64,000 bases of DNA from Parasphingorhabdus cellanae (GTDB taxonomy: Bacteria; Pseudomonadota; Alphaproteobacteria; Sphingomonadales; Sphingomonadaceae), in the NCBI RefSeq assembly GCF_017498565.1, contig NZ_CP071794.1:744001-808000 (forward strand), written 5' to 3'. This document shows positions 35,965 through 43,658 of this stretch, in pieces; position 1 is the stretch's first letter; every line of letters starts with the position of its first letter. The notes beneath the pieces were generated by a model, which saw only the letters and a program-made list of their open reading frames with translations, made no database searches and was not told the origin of the DNA. A program made the translations under genes and the position numbers.

Positions 35965-36393
35965 ATGCTTCCAGCCCTTCTCGTTAGCACCGGCATGGTT
36001 CTGCTTACCGTTATCATTCACGGGACCGGAATATTTGCGCTGGCCCGCTTTTTAAGGATCGAGGCCCGCGAGGAAGCGGAAGAGCATATACATCCCATGT
36101 CGCTGCGCGGTGTCGGGGTAACCTTGACGCTCGTACTTGGGCTATTCGTCCTTCATGGCATCGAAATATGGGCTTATGCTTTTGTTTATTTGGTACTCGA
36201 TGCGTTACCCACTCTTTCGGATGCCGTCTATTTTTCCACCATTACTTATGCGACCACGGGATATGATGATGACGGATTTGCCGAGGCCTGGCGAATGGTT
36301 GCTGCGATTGAAGGCGTCAATGGCATCATCCTGCTCGGTTGGTCGACCGCATTTTTTGTCACAGTTGTCGCGCGTATGGGGAGAAGCCGATGA
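35965..36393 (+). CDS. Two-helix ion-channel-like protein with variant filter
   Basis: A 142-residue membrane protein shaped like a two-TM potassium channel: an N-terminal helix, a second helix, a pore loop and a final helix, with VYFSTITYATTGYDDDGF in the pore position. In K+ channels the filter is TVGYGD; here it is TTGYDD, with Asp instead of the second Gly. The N-terminal charged stretch REEAEEHIH separates helices one and two. Selectivity and even channel function are uncertain. It overlaps the DoxX gene by 4 bases. Confidence 0.75.
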   Translation: MLPALLVSTGMVLLTVIIHGTGIFALARFLRIEAREEAEEHIHPMSLRGVGVTLTLVLGLFVLHGIEIWAYAFVYLVLDALPTLSDAVYFSTITYATTGYDDDGFAEAWRMVAAIEGVNGIILLGWSTAFFVTVVARMGRSR

Positions 36394-36842
36394 ACAACCA
36401 CCAAAAAGACTCGATTTTGCGTAGAATTTTCCGGCTGTTATTAGCAGTCTTCTACCTGCTCGCTGGGATCGCGCACATTCGAAGCCCCGGAGGGTTCCTG
36501 GCAATTACACCCGACTGGGTACCCTTCCCTGAGCAAGTCGTTTTCCTGACCGGCGTGGCAGAAATTGCCGGAGCCATCGGCCTGCTCATCCCGCCGACAC
36601 TGGTCCCGCACATCCGCTATGCCGCAGGGATCGGGCTGGCACTCTATGCGCTGTGCGTGTTTCCGGCGAATATCAACCATGCGATCAACAATATCGCGGT
36701 TGGCGGAGAGACCGCCAGCTGGGCCTATCATGGCCCGCGCCTGCTGTTTCAGCCTGTCTTCATCTGGTGGGCCCTTATCGCTGGCAATGTCATCAACTGG
36801 CCGTTTCACCGCAAGAAACCACAGCCTCTGGCCCGGCCCTGA
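36390..36842 (+). CDS. DoxX-like membrane protein
   Basis: A 150-residue protein with four membrane helices and the DoxX-type GIAHIRSPGGFLAI and FLTGVAEIAGAIGLLIPP elements. DoxX proteins are linked to quinone or thiol redox membrane complexes, but the activity here is unknown. ATG 36390 overlaps the channel-like gene stop by 4 bases (ATGA), so the two are cotranslated. Confidence 0.85.
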   Translation: MNNHQKDSILRRIFRLLLAVFYLLAGIAHIRSPGGFLAITPDWVPFPEQVVFLTGVAEIAGAIGLLIPPTLVPHIRYAAGIGLALYALCVFPANINHAINNIAVGGETASWAYHGPRLLFQPVFIWWALIAGNVINWPFHRKKPQPLARP

Positions 36843-36902
36843 ACAATTTATCAAAACTATGTTATGCTTCGTCCAGAAGCGAAATTTTGGAAGGAAGGCC
36901 CA

Positions 36903-37052
36903 ATGGAACGCCACGGAGATGAAGTCTCAGTCACGGAGAAGGAAGCCAGCAACAAAACCAGCCCCCACGGGGTGCGATGGGTATTGGGAATTTCCCTGCT
37001 CGCCGCGCTGATTGCGATGTCGCTGGTCTGGATCATACCTGCCCTGTCCTGA
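36903..37052 (+). CDS. Small single-pass membrane protein
   Basis: A 49-residue protein with a charged N-terminus (ERHGDEVSVTEKEASNK) and one membrane helix (WVLGISLLAALIAMSLVWII) at the C-terminus. ATG 36903 is preceded by GGAAGG. No family recognised. It is 60 bp after the DoxX gene on the same strand and may share its transcript. Confidence 0.6.
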   Translation: MERHGDEVSVTEKEASNKTSPHGVRWVLGISLLAALIAMSLVWIIPALS

Positions 37053-37149
37053 TACCGCACCAAGCCTCGTCACTTGTTGATCCCGGTCAATTGATCAGCT
37101 CCTTATCTCCCATATAATCCCGCAAGGAATTTGCAGCAGGAGAGCGAAG

Positions 37150-37596
37150 ATGACCAATACCGCCAAGACGCCCGAAACAAGCGAACACAAAGGCCATTGC
37201 CTGTGCGGTGCCGTCCAGATCACCGCGCATCAGGCCAGCAGCGAGGTCGGTGCCTGCCATTGCGGCATGTGCCGGCGCTGGGGCGGTGGCCCGGCCTTTG
37301 AGCTGGATTGCGGCACCGATGTCACCATAACGGGCGAAGACCATATCGCCATTTATAACTCCTCCGAATGGGCGGAGCGGGCTTTTTGCAAAGCCTGCGG
37401 CACCAACCTGTTCTACCGCCTGAAAGAACCCGGCCAATATATGATTGCCAGTGCGATATTCGACAATGAAGAGGGTCTGAACTTCACGACACAAGTCTAT
37501 ATTGACGATAAGCCGGACTATTACAGCCTGGCCGAACAAACCGAAAATCTGACCGGCGCTCAGGTGGAGGCGCTATACGCCCCTCAATCCGGATAG
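37150..37596 (+). CDS. GFA family protein (stand-alone copy)
   Basis: A 148-residue zinc protein of the GFA/CENP-V fold, distinct in sequence from the copy at 30183-30590. Motifs: GHCLCGAVQI, ACHCGMCRRWGGGP and AFCKACGTNLFY. The Trp in the middle motif and the GG after it are common in the larger GFA clade. AGGAGAGCG precedes ATG 37150. Convergent with the cyclase-family gene. Confidence 0.92.
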   Translation: MTNTAKTPETSEHKGHCLCGAVQITAHQASSEVGACHCGMCRRWGGGPAFELDCGTDVTITGEDHIAIYNSSEWAERAFCKACGTNLFYRLKEPGQYMIASAIFDNEEGLNFTTQVYIDDKPDYYSLAEQTENLTGAQVEALYAPQSG

Positions 37597-37623
37597 GGTT
37601 GCGACCGGCCCGCTACCGGCCGG

Positions 37624-38577
37624 CTATCGGATCGCCACCGGATTGATTACCATCTGCACCGCGCCTTTAAATCGCGGCTGGCCCAGCACGAACATAAACT
37701 CGGTCGCTCCATCTTTGGCCAGCTCTGCCGTGTTGATACTCTCAAGCACATGCACGCCATGTTTGGTCAATAAAGTCTGGTGCACGATAAACGGCTTGGT
37801 GGGATCTTCAAACGGGATCGCCTCTAGCGCTGCGGTATCCGCTCCGATCATCACCACGTCCAGCGAAGCAAGATATTCCGCGCCCTCGACACCCAGTCCT
37901 GGCTGCTGCGCAATGTAGCCTTGCGGATCGCTGGCGCTCTTTGTCATCCAGCCGGTGTGGAATAACACCACATCGCCCTTCCTGATCGTCACGCCCGCCG
38001 CCTTGGCCGCTGCGTCAATCTCTGCACGGTTAAACGCGGTACCCGGATCAAGCACCGCCTTGCCATAATATTTCGTCATATCGAGTAGCACACCGCGCGT
38101 CGCAGTCGGCAGGATCGTTTCCGTTCCGTATTGCGTTACGCCCGCGGGGGAATAGAGCTCGTTTCCCTTCACGCCATTATAATAATGATGGTCGATGCCA
38201 AGATGCGCAAAGCCGTCAATCTGGGTACCGATGCCAACCCAGCTGTGAATAATATCATCATGCGCGGTGACTTTATTCGCGCCCATTGCGCCGCCCTGCC
38301 CGTCATTGGATTGCAGAATCGTCGCGCTATAGGATCGCGGCGGATAAGCGGGGGTCGTCGGCCCCGTCACAACGCCCAAAGCATAAGTCTTGCCGGTTTT
38401 GACCAGCTTCGCCGCCTCGATTGTGCCAGCGGGCGACAGGTTGTTCATCGCACCCTTGGTATCTTCTGCACCATATTTGCTGGGATACCAGTTCTTCTCC
38501 CCCTGCTTTTTGGCGTCTTGTGCCAATGCCGGTACGGCCAGGATCGCCCCTGCCAAAATCAATCCCAAAGCGCGCAT
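37624..38577 (-). CDS. Cyclase-family (PF04199) exported protein
   Basis: A 317-residue secreted metal-dependent hydrolase related to kynurenine formamidase. A signal peptide (LILAGAILAVPALAQ) is followed by a mature protein with HSWVGIGTQIDGFAHLG: the usual HxGTHxDxPxH appears as GTQID...H, with Gln instead of the first His of the core pair, as in a large uncharacterised subgroup. The later KGDVVLFHTGW and VMIGADTAALE motifs are typical. Periplasmic or extracellular; substrate unknown. GAGAGAAG lies before ATG 38577. Confidence 0.9.
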   Translation of the reverse strand: MRALGLILAGAILAVPALAQDAKKQGEKNWYPSKYGAEDTKGAMNNLSPAGTIEAAKLVKTGKTYALGVVTGPTTPAYPPRSYSATILQSNDGQGGAMGANKVTAHDDIIHSWVGIGTQIDGFAHLGIDHHYYNGVKGNELYSPAGVTQYGTETILPTATRGVLLDMTKYYGKAVLDPGTAFNRAEIDAAAKAAGVTIRKGDVVLFHTGWMTKSASDPQGYIAQQPGLGVEGAEYLASLDVVMIGADTAALEAIPFEDPTKPFIVHQTLLTKHGVHVLESINTAELAKDGATEFMFVLGQPRFKGAVQMVINPVAIR

Positions 38578-38617
38578 CTTCTCTCTCCCTTTTTGCTGTC
38601 CCTAGCATTGCCAACTT

Positions 38618-39004
38618 TTAGTCACCAATCACCACATTTTCCTCCACCATGAAAAAACGGCTGCGGGAAAAATCGATAAAGGTCGCTTCGTCTTCGGCAA
38701 GGATTTTGCCATGACGCTGCCCCTCTTCGGTGGCCAAAGCCGCTTCAAAAGTTTCCCGACTTTCCCACCAAAGCTCTGCAACGCCATCAAAATCATGGAC
38801 ATTATCGCCAATTGCTATGCCCCGCGCCTCTGCCGCCGCTTCGGCCATCGGCATCGCATAGCTGTGGCACTGAACATAGCGTTTAATCCCCAGCGCTTCT
38901 TTGGCCGCCATGACCTTGGGCGCATGGTGTGTGCGCCAGTAATCCTGAAAGGCCTCACGAGGCATTTCGGGACGACGGGCAAGACAGAAAGTCAGTTTGA
39001 TCAT
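38618..39004 (-). CDS. EthD domain protein
   Basis: A 128-residue soluble dimeric alpha/beta-barrel protein of the EthD/dabb superfamily: MIKLTFCLARRP, FQDYWRTHHAP and VAELWWESRE are diagnostic. Members assist degradative cytochrome P450s or catalyse small rearrangements. It is 40 bp upstream of the cyclase-family gene on the same strand and may be part of the same catabolic unit, which is an inference from proximity. Confidence 0.88.
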   Translation of the reverse strand: MIKLTFCLARRPEMPREAFQDYWRTHHAPKVMAAKEALGIKRYVQCHSYAMPMAEAAAEARGIAIGDNVHDFDGVAELWWESRETFEAALATEEGQRHGKILAEDEATFIDFSRSRFFMVEENVVIGD

Positions 39005-39233
39005 GGGTTTTCCATCACGAATTTTTCAGGACCAGAAATTCTACACATTATACGCAAAATGGTGGTGAAATTCGGTTGAACAGAGTGCTGACGGCGATGA
39101 AGCGTTTCGCCAAGACGTCAAAAAATCTGCCCATCTTATGCGGCGGGGATGATATATTCCGCTAGTCATGCGGCGAACATAACAGAAGCGCATGCCTGTA
39201 GGAAAGCAGATTGGGCAGCAAAACCGGCCATCC

Positions 39234-39686
39234 CTATTTCTTGAACCCATGGCTCAAGAGCTTCACCGTCACCTTCGCTTCGGCCACCGTCTCGCCGCTA
39301 ACATCTTTAATCTGCATCTCGGCCAGATATCCAGCAGAGCCCTTGCGCTCCAGATCAGCCTGCAAGGCAGCAATATCATCCGCGCTCAAACTATATTCCG
39401 CCGTCACATCGCTGGACGCCGGTTTGCGGAAATCGACATATAAATCCTTGATGATCGGAAAAAAGCGTTGCTTGTCGAGAAAATCAATCGCCGGGGTCGC
39501 GGCGGCCGCCTCAGCCAGCACTGTAAAAGCGCCCATATACATCACGCCGACATGATTTTCATTCCCGGCAAGCGGCATCAGCATATTCACATAACCCGCC
39601 CGCTTTTCGGCTGGCCGCATCCCGGTGCGCTCGACAAAGGGAACGCTATATTTTTCGGTCTGGACAGTTTTGCTGTCGGTTTGCAT
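39234..39686 (-). CDS. Hotdog-fold thioesterase-like protein (DUF4442/PaaI)
   Basis: A 150-residue hotdog-fold protein. FVERTGMRPAEKRAGYVNMLMPLAGNENHVGVMYMGAFTVLAEAAAA resembles the PaaI/DUF4442 acyl-CoA thioesterases, with Asn-His in GNENHVG where the acidic/oxyanion elements sit. The catalytic Asp/Glu is less certain. ATG 39686 is chosen for AGGAGC 13 bases upstream; the frame is open to 39719. Single gene. Confidence 0.8.
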   Translation of the reverse strand: MQTDSKTVQTEKYSVPFVERTGMRPAEKRAGYVNMLMPLAGNENHVGVMYMGAFTVLAEAAAATPAIDFLDKQRFFPIIKDLYVDFRKPASSDVTAEYSLSADDIAALQADLERKGSAGYLAEMQIKDVSGETVAEAKVTVKLLSHGFKK

Positions 39687-39862
39687 TGGCGCGGGCTCCT
39701 TTGACCAGCAAACTGGCATGCGGCTTGGCCAAGGGAAATGCGAGTTTATGATAGTGCGTGTTTACGATAGTCGTGTTTTTAAGATAGCCCGGGGGCACCC
39801 AAGTCAACGGAACCTTCCCCTCATGTACCCGTATGTAATACGTAACCAAACAGGAGCACGTC

Positions 39863-40090
39863 ATGGCGAACAGCAACAGCTTTCAAACCAACCAATATGT
39901 CGAGTGGGACTGGGGCAATGGTACCGCCAAGGGCCAAATCACCGACCGCTTCGAACGCGACGTCACCCGCACCCTGAAAGGCAGTGAAGTGACCCGCAAC
40001 GGCAGCGAAGACAACCCCGCTTATCTGATCAAGCAAGAGGATGGCGATGAGGTTCTGAAACTGGGAAGTGAGCTACGGGCAGCGGACTAG
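39863..40090 (+). CDS. DUF2945/HVA1 TUDOR-like domain protein
   Basis: A 75-residue soluble protein matching DUF2945: FQTNQYVEWDWGNGTAKGQITD near the start and NPAYLIKQEDGDEVLKLGSELR at the end. Fungal homologues are called hypervirulence-associated; bacterial ones have no tested function. CAGGAGCAC precedes ATG 39863. Single gene with an AT-rich region downstream. Confidence 0.88.
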   Translation: MANSNSFQTNQYVEWDWGNGTAKGQITDRFERDVTRTLKGSEVTRNGSEDNPAYLIKQEDGDEVLKLGSELRAAD

Positions 40091-40133
40091 AACGCCGGAC
40101 CGACAATATAGCAGCGGTATAAACTTTCTTTTT

Positions 40134-40152
40134 TTATTAGATGGTTAACCAT
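40134..40152 (+). promoter_or_regulatory. CtrA-like box upstream of the 49-residue peptide gene
   Basis: TTAT-N7-TTAACCAT matches 11 of 12 positions of the extended CtrA consensus; the inner TGGTTAACCA is palindromic. It lies about 85 bp before ATG 40238, in an AT-rich promoter-like stretch. Motif match only. Confidence 0.4.
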
Positions 40153-40237
40153 TTTTTCTGCGACAAGTGACGCCCATCACCCGGTCCAAATTATCATGCC
40201 GTCATAACCGCTCCATCAACAACGATGGAGACGATAG

Positions 40238-40387
40238 ATGAAAAAGCTGATGATCCCGATGATTGCCCTGACCCTTGCTGCGGCTGCGGCTCCGGCCCAT
40301 GCCAAATCTGCCAGCGATGATTTTAGCTGGGACCAAGTGCGCTATTATATTGGTCTGTTATTGCCTGCTGTTCAAAAGGCACGCTGA
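40238..40387 (+). CDS. Secreted 49-residue peptide
   Basis: An ATG-started frame encoding a signal peptide (MKKLMIPMIALTLAAAAAPAHA) and a mature peptide of about 27 residues: KSASDDFSWDQVRYYIGLLL and a short basic tail. GGAG precedes the ATG, a CtrA-like box lies upstream, and an intrinsic terminator follows, so it looks like an independent small gene. The C-terminal hydrophobic patch could be membrane-active. Too short for confident family assignment. Confidence 0.6.
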   Translation: MKKLMIPMIALTLAAAAAPAHAKSASDDFSWDQVRYYIGLLLPAVQKAR

Positions 40388-40417
40388 TCTAGCGCCACTT
40401 CCAACCATTATATATCA

Positions 40418-40452
40418 AACCCGCCTGCGCTATGCTTTGGGCGGGTTTTTTT
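40418..40452 (+). terminator. Intrinsic terminator after the small peptide gene
   Basis: AACCCGCC pairs with GGGCGGGTT around a loop of about 13 bases, followed by seven T. Ends the transcript of the 49-residue peptide gene. Confidence 0.9.
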
Positions 40453-40676
40453 AATATCCGCACTTCGCAAACTTGATGGGCGCCAAACGCCTCAATGTAA
40501 TTTTTTACATATAAAATCAGAATCTTATTCGATTTTTATGCGTGATAATCCAGAATATGTCGAATTTTGCCTATTTTCTCAAATAGCGTTCAATCTATTA
40601 CATGTACATCGATCAGTTTGATCGAGAGTCTGTTGGGTCGCAACGACGAGTCGCACAAAAAACTCAAATACGGGTC

Positions 40677-40705
40677 GCGCTTCGGCGCAGCAATAGTGCT
40701 GCGTC
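40677..40705 (+). promoter_or_regulatory. Overlapping leader hairpins before the 551-residue gene
   Basis: Two hairpins share bases 40684-40688: GCGC-TTCG-GCGC (40677-40688), a C(UUCG)G tetraloop of the ultrastable type, and CGCAGCA-ATAG-TGCTGCG (40686-40703, extendable to 40684-40705). They cannot form together. They end about 26 bases before the ATG at 40731, in the place expected for a translational or attenuation switch. No ligand-binding core is recognisable. Confidence 0.45.
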
Positions 40706-40730
40706 AAACCCTGAACGACGGAGTTTGACG

Positions 40731-42386
40731 ATGTTAAAACCAGCAGAATTTTTAAAAGATGTAATGATCCACGAGGCTTTTCAGCCGCAGTTGAAAGAAT
40801 GGCTCAAGGCGTGGCGATTGAAGACTTATGTCGATATCCTGATCGTCGTTGATGGCGGCATTTCGATCTCGCCCAATGGCGGTTTCGGCGTCGGTGCGGT
40901 GATCGACCTGATCCGCAGTGCAGAGGTTGGTTGTATGCGATTTCGCATCGACCTTGCGACCCGTAATGGGTCCACTCCGCAAGTCATTGCCAATCCCGGA
41001 CCGAACGGTTTCAAATATACCGGGTTTGAATTTGACATGACGGATGGCGGAACCGATGTGATTGATAAATATGAGCAAATCTGGTGCTTTGGTATCAATC
41101 CCAATACCGCAAGCACCAATGATGCGATCATTGATCAGGCGAGCAACAATCCGACCAATGATCAGGAGCTCGAACGGCTCGACCAATGGATGTCGGAGAA
41201 GAAAGGCGGCCTGTTCGGCACCGGAGACCATCATGTTCTGGGCGCATCCATGTGCCGGAAAATCCCCCGTCTGGGCACGATGCGGCGCTGGACCAATGCC
41301 GATGGCGTACCGCCTGTCGGCAGCCCGGACCGGATTGACACATTGCGCCCACCCGAACCGGTGGCGAATTTTCAGGCCGGCGGACCAGGATCATTGAGCA
41401 ACGGCGCGCATCAGGGCGACCTGACCGTGCAACCGATCCGCTGGACCACATGGCGCTCGGCCTATTGGCCTTTCCCGTTTCGGCGCAAGCGGCCGCATCC
41501 AGTGCTATGCCATCCCACGCTCGGGCCGATTGATGTGATGCCGGACCACGCGCATGAAGGCCTGTGCGTCAATTCCCCTGACCTCAGCGCGACCAAACAG
41601 TTTAATGGTGATCTGGAATATCCCAATGCTGTTGGCGGCGGATCGAAACCAGAACCGCAGGTAATTGCCTTTGGCAGCAATCTGGACAGCGATGACTGGA
41701 ATTTCAGCAAGGGTGAGCAACCCGGCCGGACCAATAATCCGATGATCTCTGTCTATGACGGGCACCCCGCCGATGTCGGACGGGTAGCGACGGATGCGAC
41801 CTGGCACCACTGGATGAATGTCAATATCGACCAGATCAAGGCCGCCGATAATGATGACTGGAAAAAGATCAGCCGATATTTCATCAACCTCGCGACCTGG
41901 CTCAATCCGCCAGGATTCTCGACCCGTTGCCTGTATCTATCGGTGGTGGCGAGCCATATCGAATATCCCGGATTTCAGGAATATTACGCCAAGACGCCGA
42001 CGCTGGAGCTCGGCCATGTGCTGCGCCGACACCTCAAGCTCTATTACGGACCATGCTGGGTCACCGAACGGATCTGGGATCTCGTGTGGGAGCTGGAGTT
42101 AATTCCGCGCAAGAAGCTGTTTGACATGCGCCGCGAATTTGGCCGGATTGATGTTGACGAAGAAGAGTTTGAAGCGCTCGTCCTCGGCAAGATGGTCGAG
42201 GCAACAATGAAGCCAGCCGAGCAGCTCAAAGCCACGATCAACGGCGACATGAAGGGATTGAAAGCGCTGCCAGTGCCGGAGAAACTCTTCGCGAAACCCG
42301 TGGCCGAGGCGCTAAATGCCTTTGCCAAAGACAAGCGCGCTTTGATGAAAGTGGAACGCGACGCGCTCGCCAGCTTCAAGGCCTGA
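40731..42386 (+). CDS. Large conserved-looking protein of unknown function
   Basis: A 551-residue soluble protein, no signal peptide or membrane helix. Regions seen: TYVDILIVVDGGISIS near residue 36 (a beta-strand-rich start), KYEQIWCFGINPNTAS, then a GGLFGTGDHHVLGASMCRKIP stretch that resembles the nucleophile-elbow region of class I glutamine-amidotransferase-like or ThuA folds, and TDATWHHWMNVNI further on. A C-terminal helical region of about 130 residues has many Lys and Glu. I do not recognise the family; the amidotransferase-like idea is a weak guess. ATG 40731 follows CGGAG; the frame is open to 40602, across the hairpins. Confidence 0.6.
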   Translation: MLKPAEFLKDVMIHEAFQPQLKEWLKAWRLKTYVDILIVVDGGISISPNGGFGVGAVIDLIRSAEVGCMRFRIDLATRNGSTPQVIANPGPNGFKYTGFEFDMTDGGTDVIDKYEQIWCFGINPNTASTNDAIIDQASNNPTNDQELERLDQWMSEKKGGLFGTGDHHVLGASMCRKIPRLGTMRRWTNADGVPPVGSPDRIDTLRPPEPVANFQAGGPGSLSNGAHQGDLTVQPIRWTTWRSAYWPFPFRRKRPHPVLCHPTLGPIDVMPDHAHEGLCVNSPDLSATKQFNGDLEYPNAVGGGSKPEPQVIAFGSNLDSDDWNFSKGEQPGRTNNPMISVYDGHPADVGRVATDATWHHWMNVNIDQIKAADNDDWKKISRYFINLATWLNPPGFSTRCLYLSVVASHIEYPGFQEYYAKTPTLELGHVLRRHLKLYYGPCWVTERIWDLVWELELIPRKKLFDMRREFGRIDVDEEEFEALVLGKMVEATMKPAEQLKATINGDMKGLKALPVPEKLFAKPVAEALNAFAKDKRALMKVERDALASFKA

Positions 42387-42410
42387 CGCGCCTTATCATC
42401 TAATGACAAG

Positions 42411-42435
42411 CGGGAGCTGCACATCGCGGCTCCCG
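42411..42435 (+). terminator. Possible terminator hairpin after the 551-residue gene
   Basis: CGGGAGC pairs with GCTCCCG around a loop that also has a GC pair; followed by TTCTACGTT, a poor T run. Could be a bidirectional terminator between the two convergent genes. Confidence 0.4.
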
Positions 42436-42475
42436 TTCTACGTTGTGATCTGCGGCCGTCATCTGGCGCTTAATC

Positions 42476-43207
42476 TCAAACCACGCCGCCCGACCAGATT
42501 GGCATTACCCGCTCACCTAGCGCCACGGCAACGGCGGCTTTTGCTTGTAGGCGGGTGCTGTCCAATATCGGCAGCGGTGATGTCTCGTCGGTGATCAGCA
42601 ACGGGATTTCCGTGCAGACCAGCGCCACGGCGTCACAGCCTTTGCTTTGCAGATTGCCGATGATCCGGATAAATTCCGCGCGCGTCTCATCGCGGAAATC
42701 GCCAAGGCACAGTTCGTCGAAAATCGCTGTATGAATGATCTCTCGATCATCGGCTGCGGGGATGGAACGCTCCAGTGACCGGCGGGCCAATGCATCCTTG
42801 TACACCGGGCCTTCCATCGTCCAGTTGGTGCCGAGCACAGCTATATGCCGCCGCCCGTCCGCCTCTGCCTGCGCGGCAACGACCTCGGCAATGTGCAGGC
42901 AAGGGATCGGAAAATCCGGACCGGGCTGCTCCAGCGCAATATGCGCGGTATTGTCGGGCAGGATAAAGAAATCCGCGCCTGCGGCTGCCAACCGCTCGGC
43001 ATCTTCCCGGAAAATCTGCCGCAGTGCCGCCAGATCGTCGCGTTCCCATAACTCCAGTGTTGGCGCCATTGCTCCGCCGCTCATCGTGATCCGCGGATGG
43101 TCATGCGCGCCCATCTTGCGCACGCCTTCATGCCAGACCGTGCGGTAAGACAGGGTCGCGCCTTCCGCGCTATGGGCGAGTATGCCGATATGGAGCGGGT
43201 CGCTCAT
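42476..43207 (-). CDS. Aspartate/glutamate racemase family protein, first Cys missing
   Basis: A 243-residue protein of the Asp/Glu racemase (hydantoin/maleate isomerase) superfamily. The second cysteine is in ALVCTEIPLLI, while at the first position the usual CNTAH is DNTAH (LPDNTAHIA). The remaining fold signature (HSAEGATLSYRT, GTNWTMEGPVYKDAL) is intact. With one catalytic Cys replaced by Asp, it might be one-directional, use another substrate or be a lyase. Overlaps the downstream-partner lipoprotein gene by 4 bases. Confidence 0.85.
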   Translation of the reverse strand: MSDPLHIGILAHSAEGATLSYRTVWHEGVRKMGAHDHPRITMSGGAMAPTLELWERDDLAALRQIFREDAERLAAAGADFFILPDNTAHIALEQPGPDFPIPCLHIAEVVAAQAEADGRRHIAVLGTNWTMEGPVYKDALARRSLERSIPAADDREIIHTAIFDELCLGDFRDETRAEFIRIIGNLQSKGCDAVALVCTEIPLLITDETSPLPILDSTRLQAKAAVAVALGERVMPIWSGGVV

Positions 43208-43599
43208 GGGGCTTCGGGGTCAAGCACAATCCCCTTAATTTCCGGAAAATCATCGCTCATAACATTGCCGCCGCCGTCAACCTGTTGCCCGATGCCAAGC
43301 GTCACCGTCGCGCCGCGCCCGATATAGGCTGCGGGCATTTCCTGTTCGGTATACCAGTCCGCACAGATCCCGGTGCTGCACAGCGCCGTTTTCCGCTCGC
43401 CTGTCGGCCTGTCTTTTGGTCGATAGTTGAGATAGCAATTGTCGCCGCATTCAAAGCCGGTGATGACAATATGCTCACGCTGCTCCGGTGGTGCCATGGT
43501 GCTCCATGCTGGCTCGCCGGCTGGCGATACACTGGAGGCGCAGGCGCTTAAGGCCAGCAGCGCGGCTCCAAAGGTTGGAATTTTAATCCGTTTGTTCAT
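43204..43599 (-). CDS. Hypothetical lipoprotein
   Basis: A 131-residue exported protein; the signal ends at LSAC (lipobox). The mature part has two close cysteine pairs, ECGDNCYLNYR and LCSTGICADWY, which may be disulfides, and no recognisable domain. It is translationally coupled to the racemase-like gene (4-base overlap), a curious pairing of an exported protein with a cytosolic enzyme. Confidence 0.7.
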   Translation of the reverse strand: MNKRIKIPTFGAALLALSACASSVSPAGEPAWSTMAPPEQREHIVITGFECGDNCYLNYRPKDRPTGERKTALCSTGICADWYTEQEMPAAYIGRGATVTLGIGQQVDGGGNVMSDDFPEIKGIVLDPEAP

Positions 43600-43658
43600 G
43601 ACTGCAGTTGTTCCACCGCGCTACCGCTTCGTCAACCGCATCGCTTGATCAAAGCGGT

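Noticed and set aside
37605..37623. CCGGCC/GGCCGG hairpin between convergent genes
   Set aside because: Six-bp stem without a T run and directly next to the cyclase stop; too weak to call a terminator.
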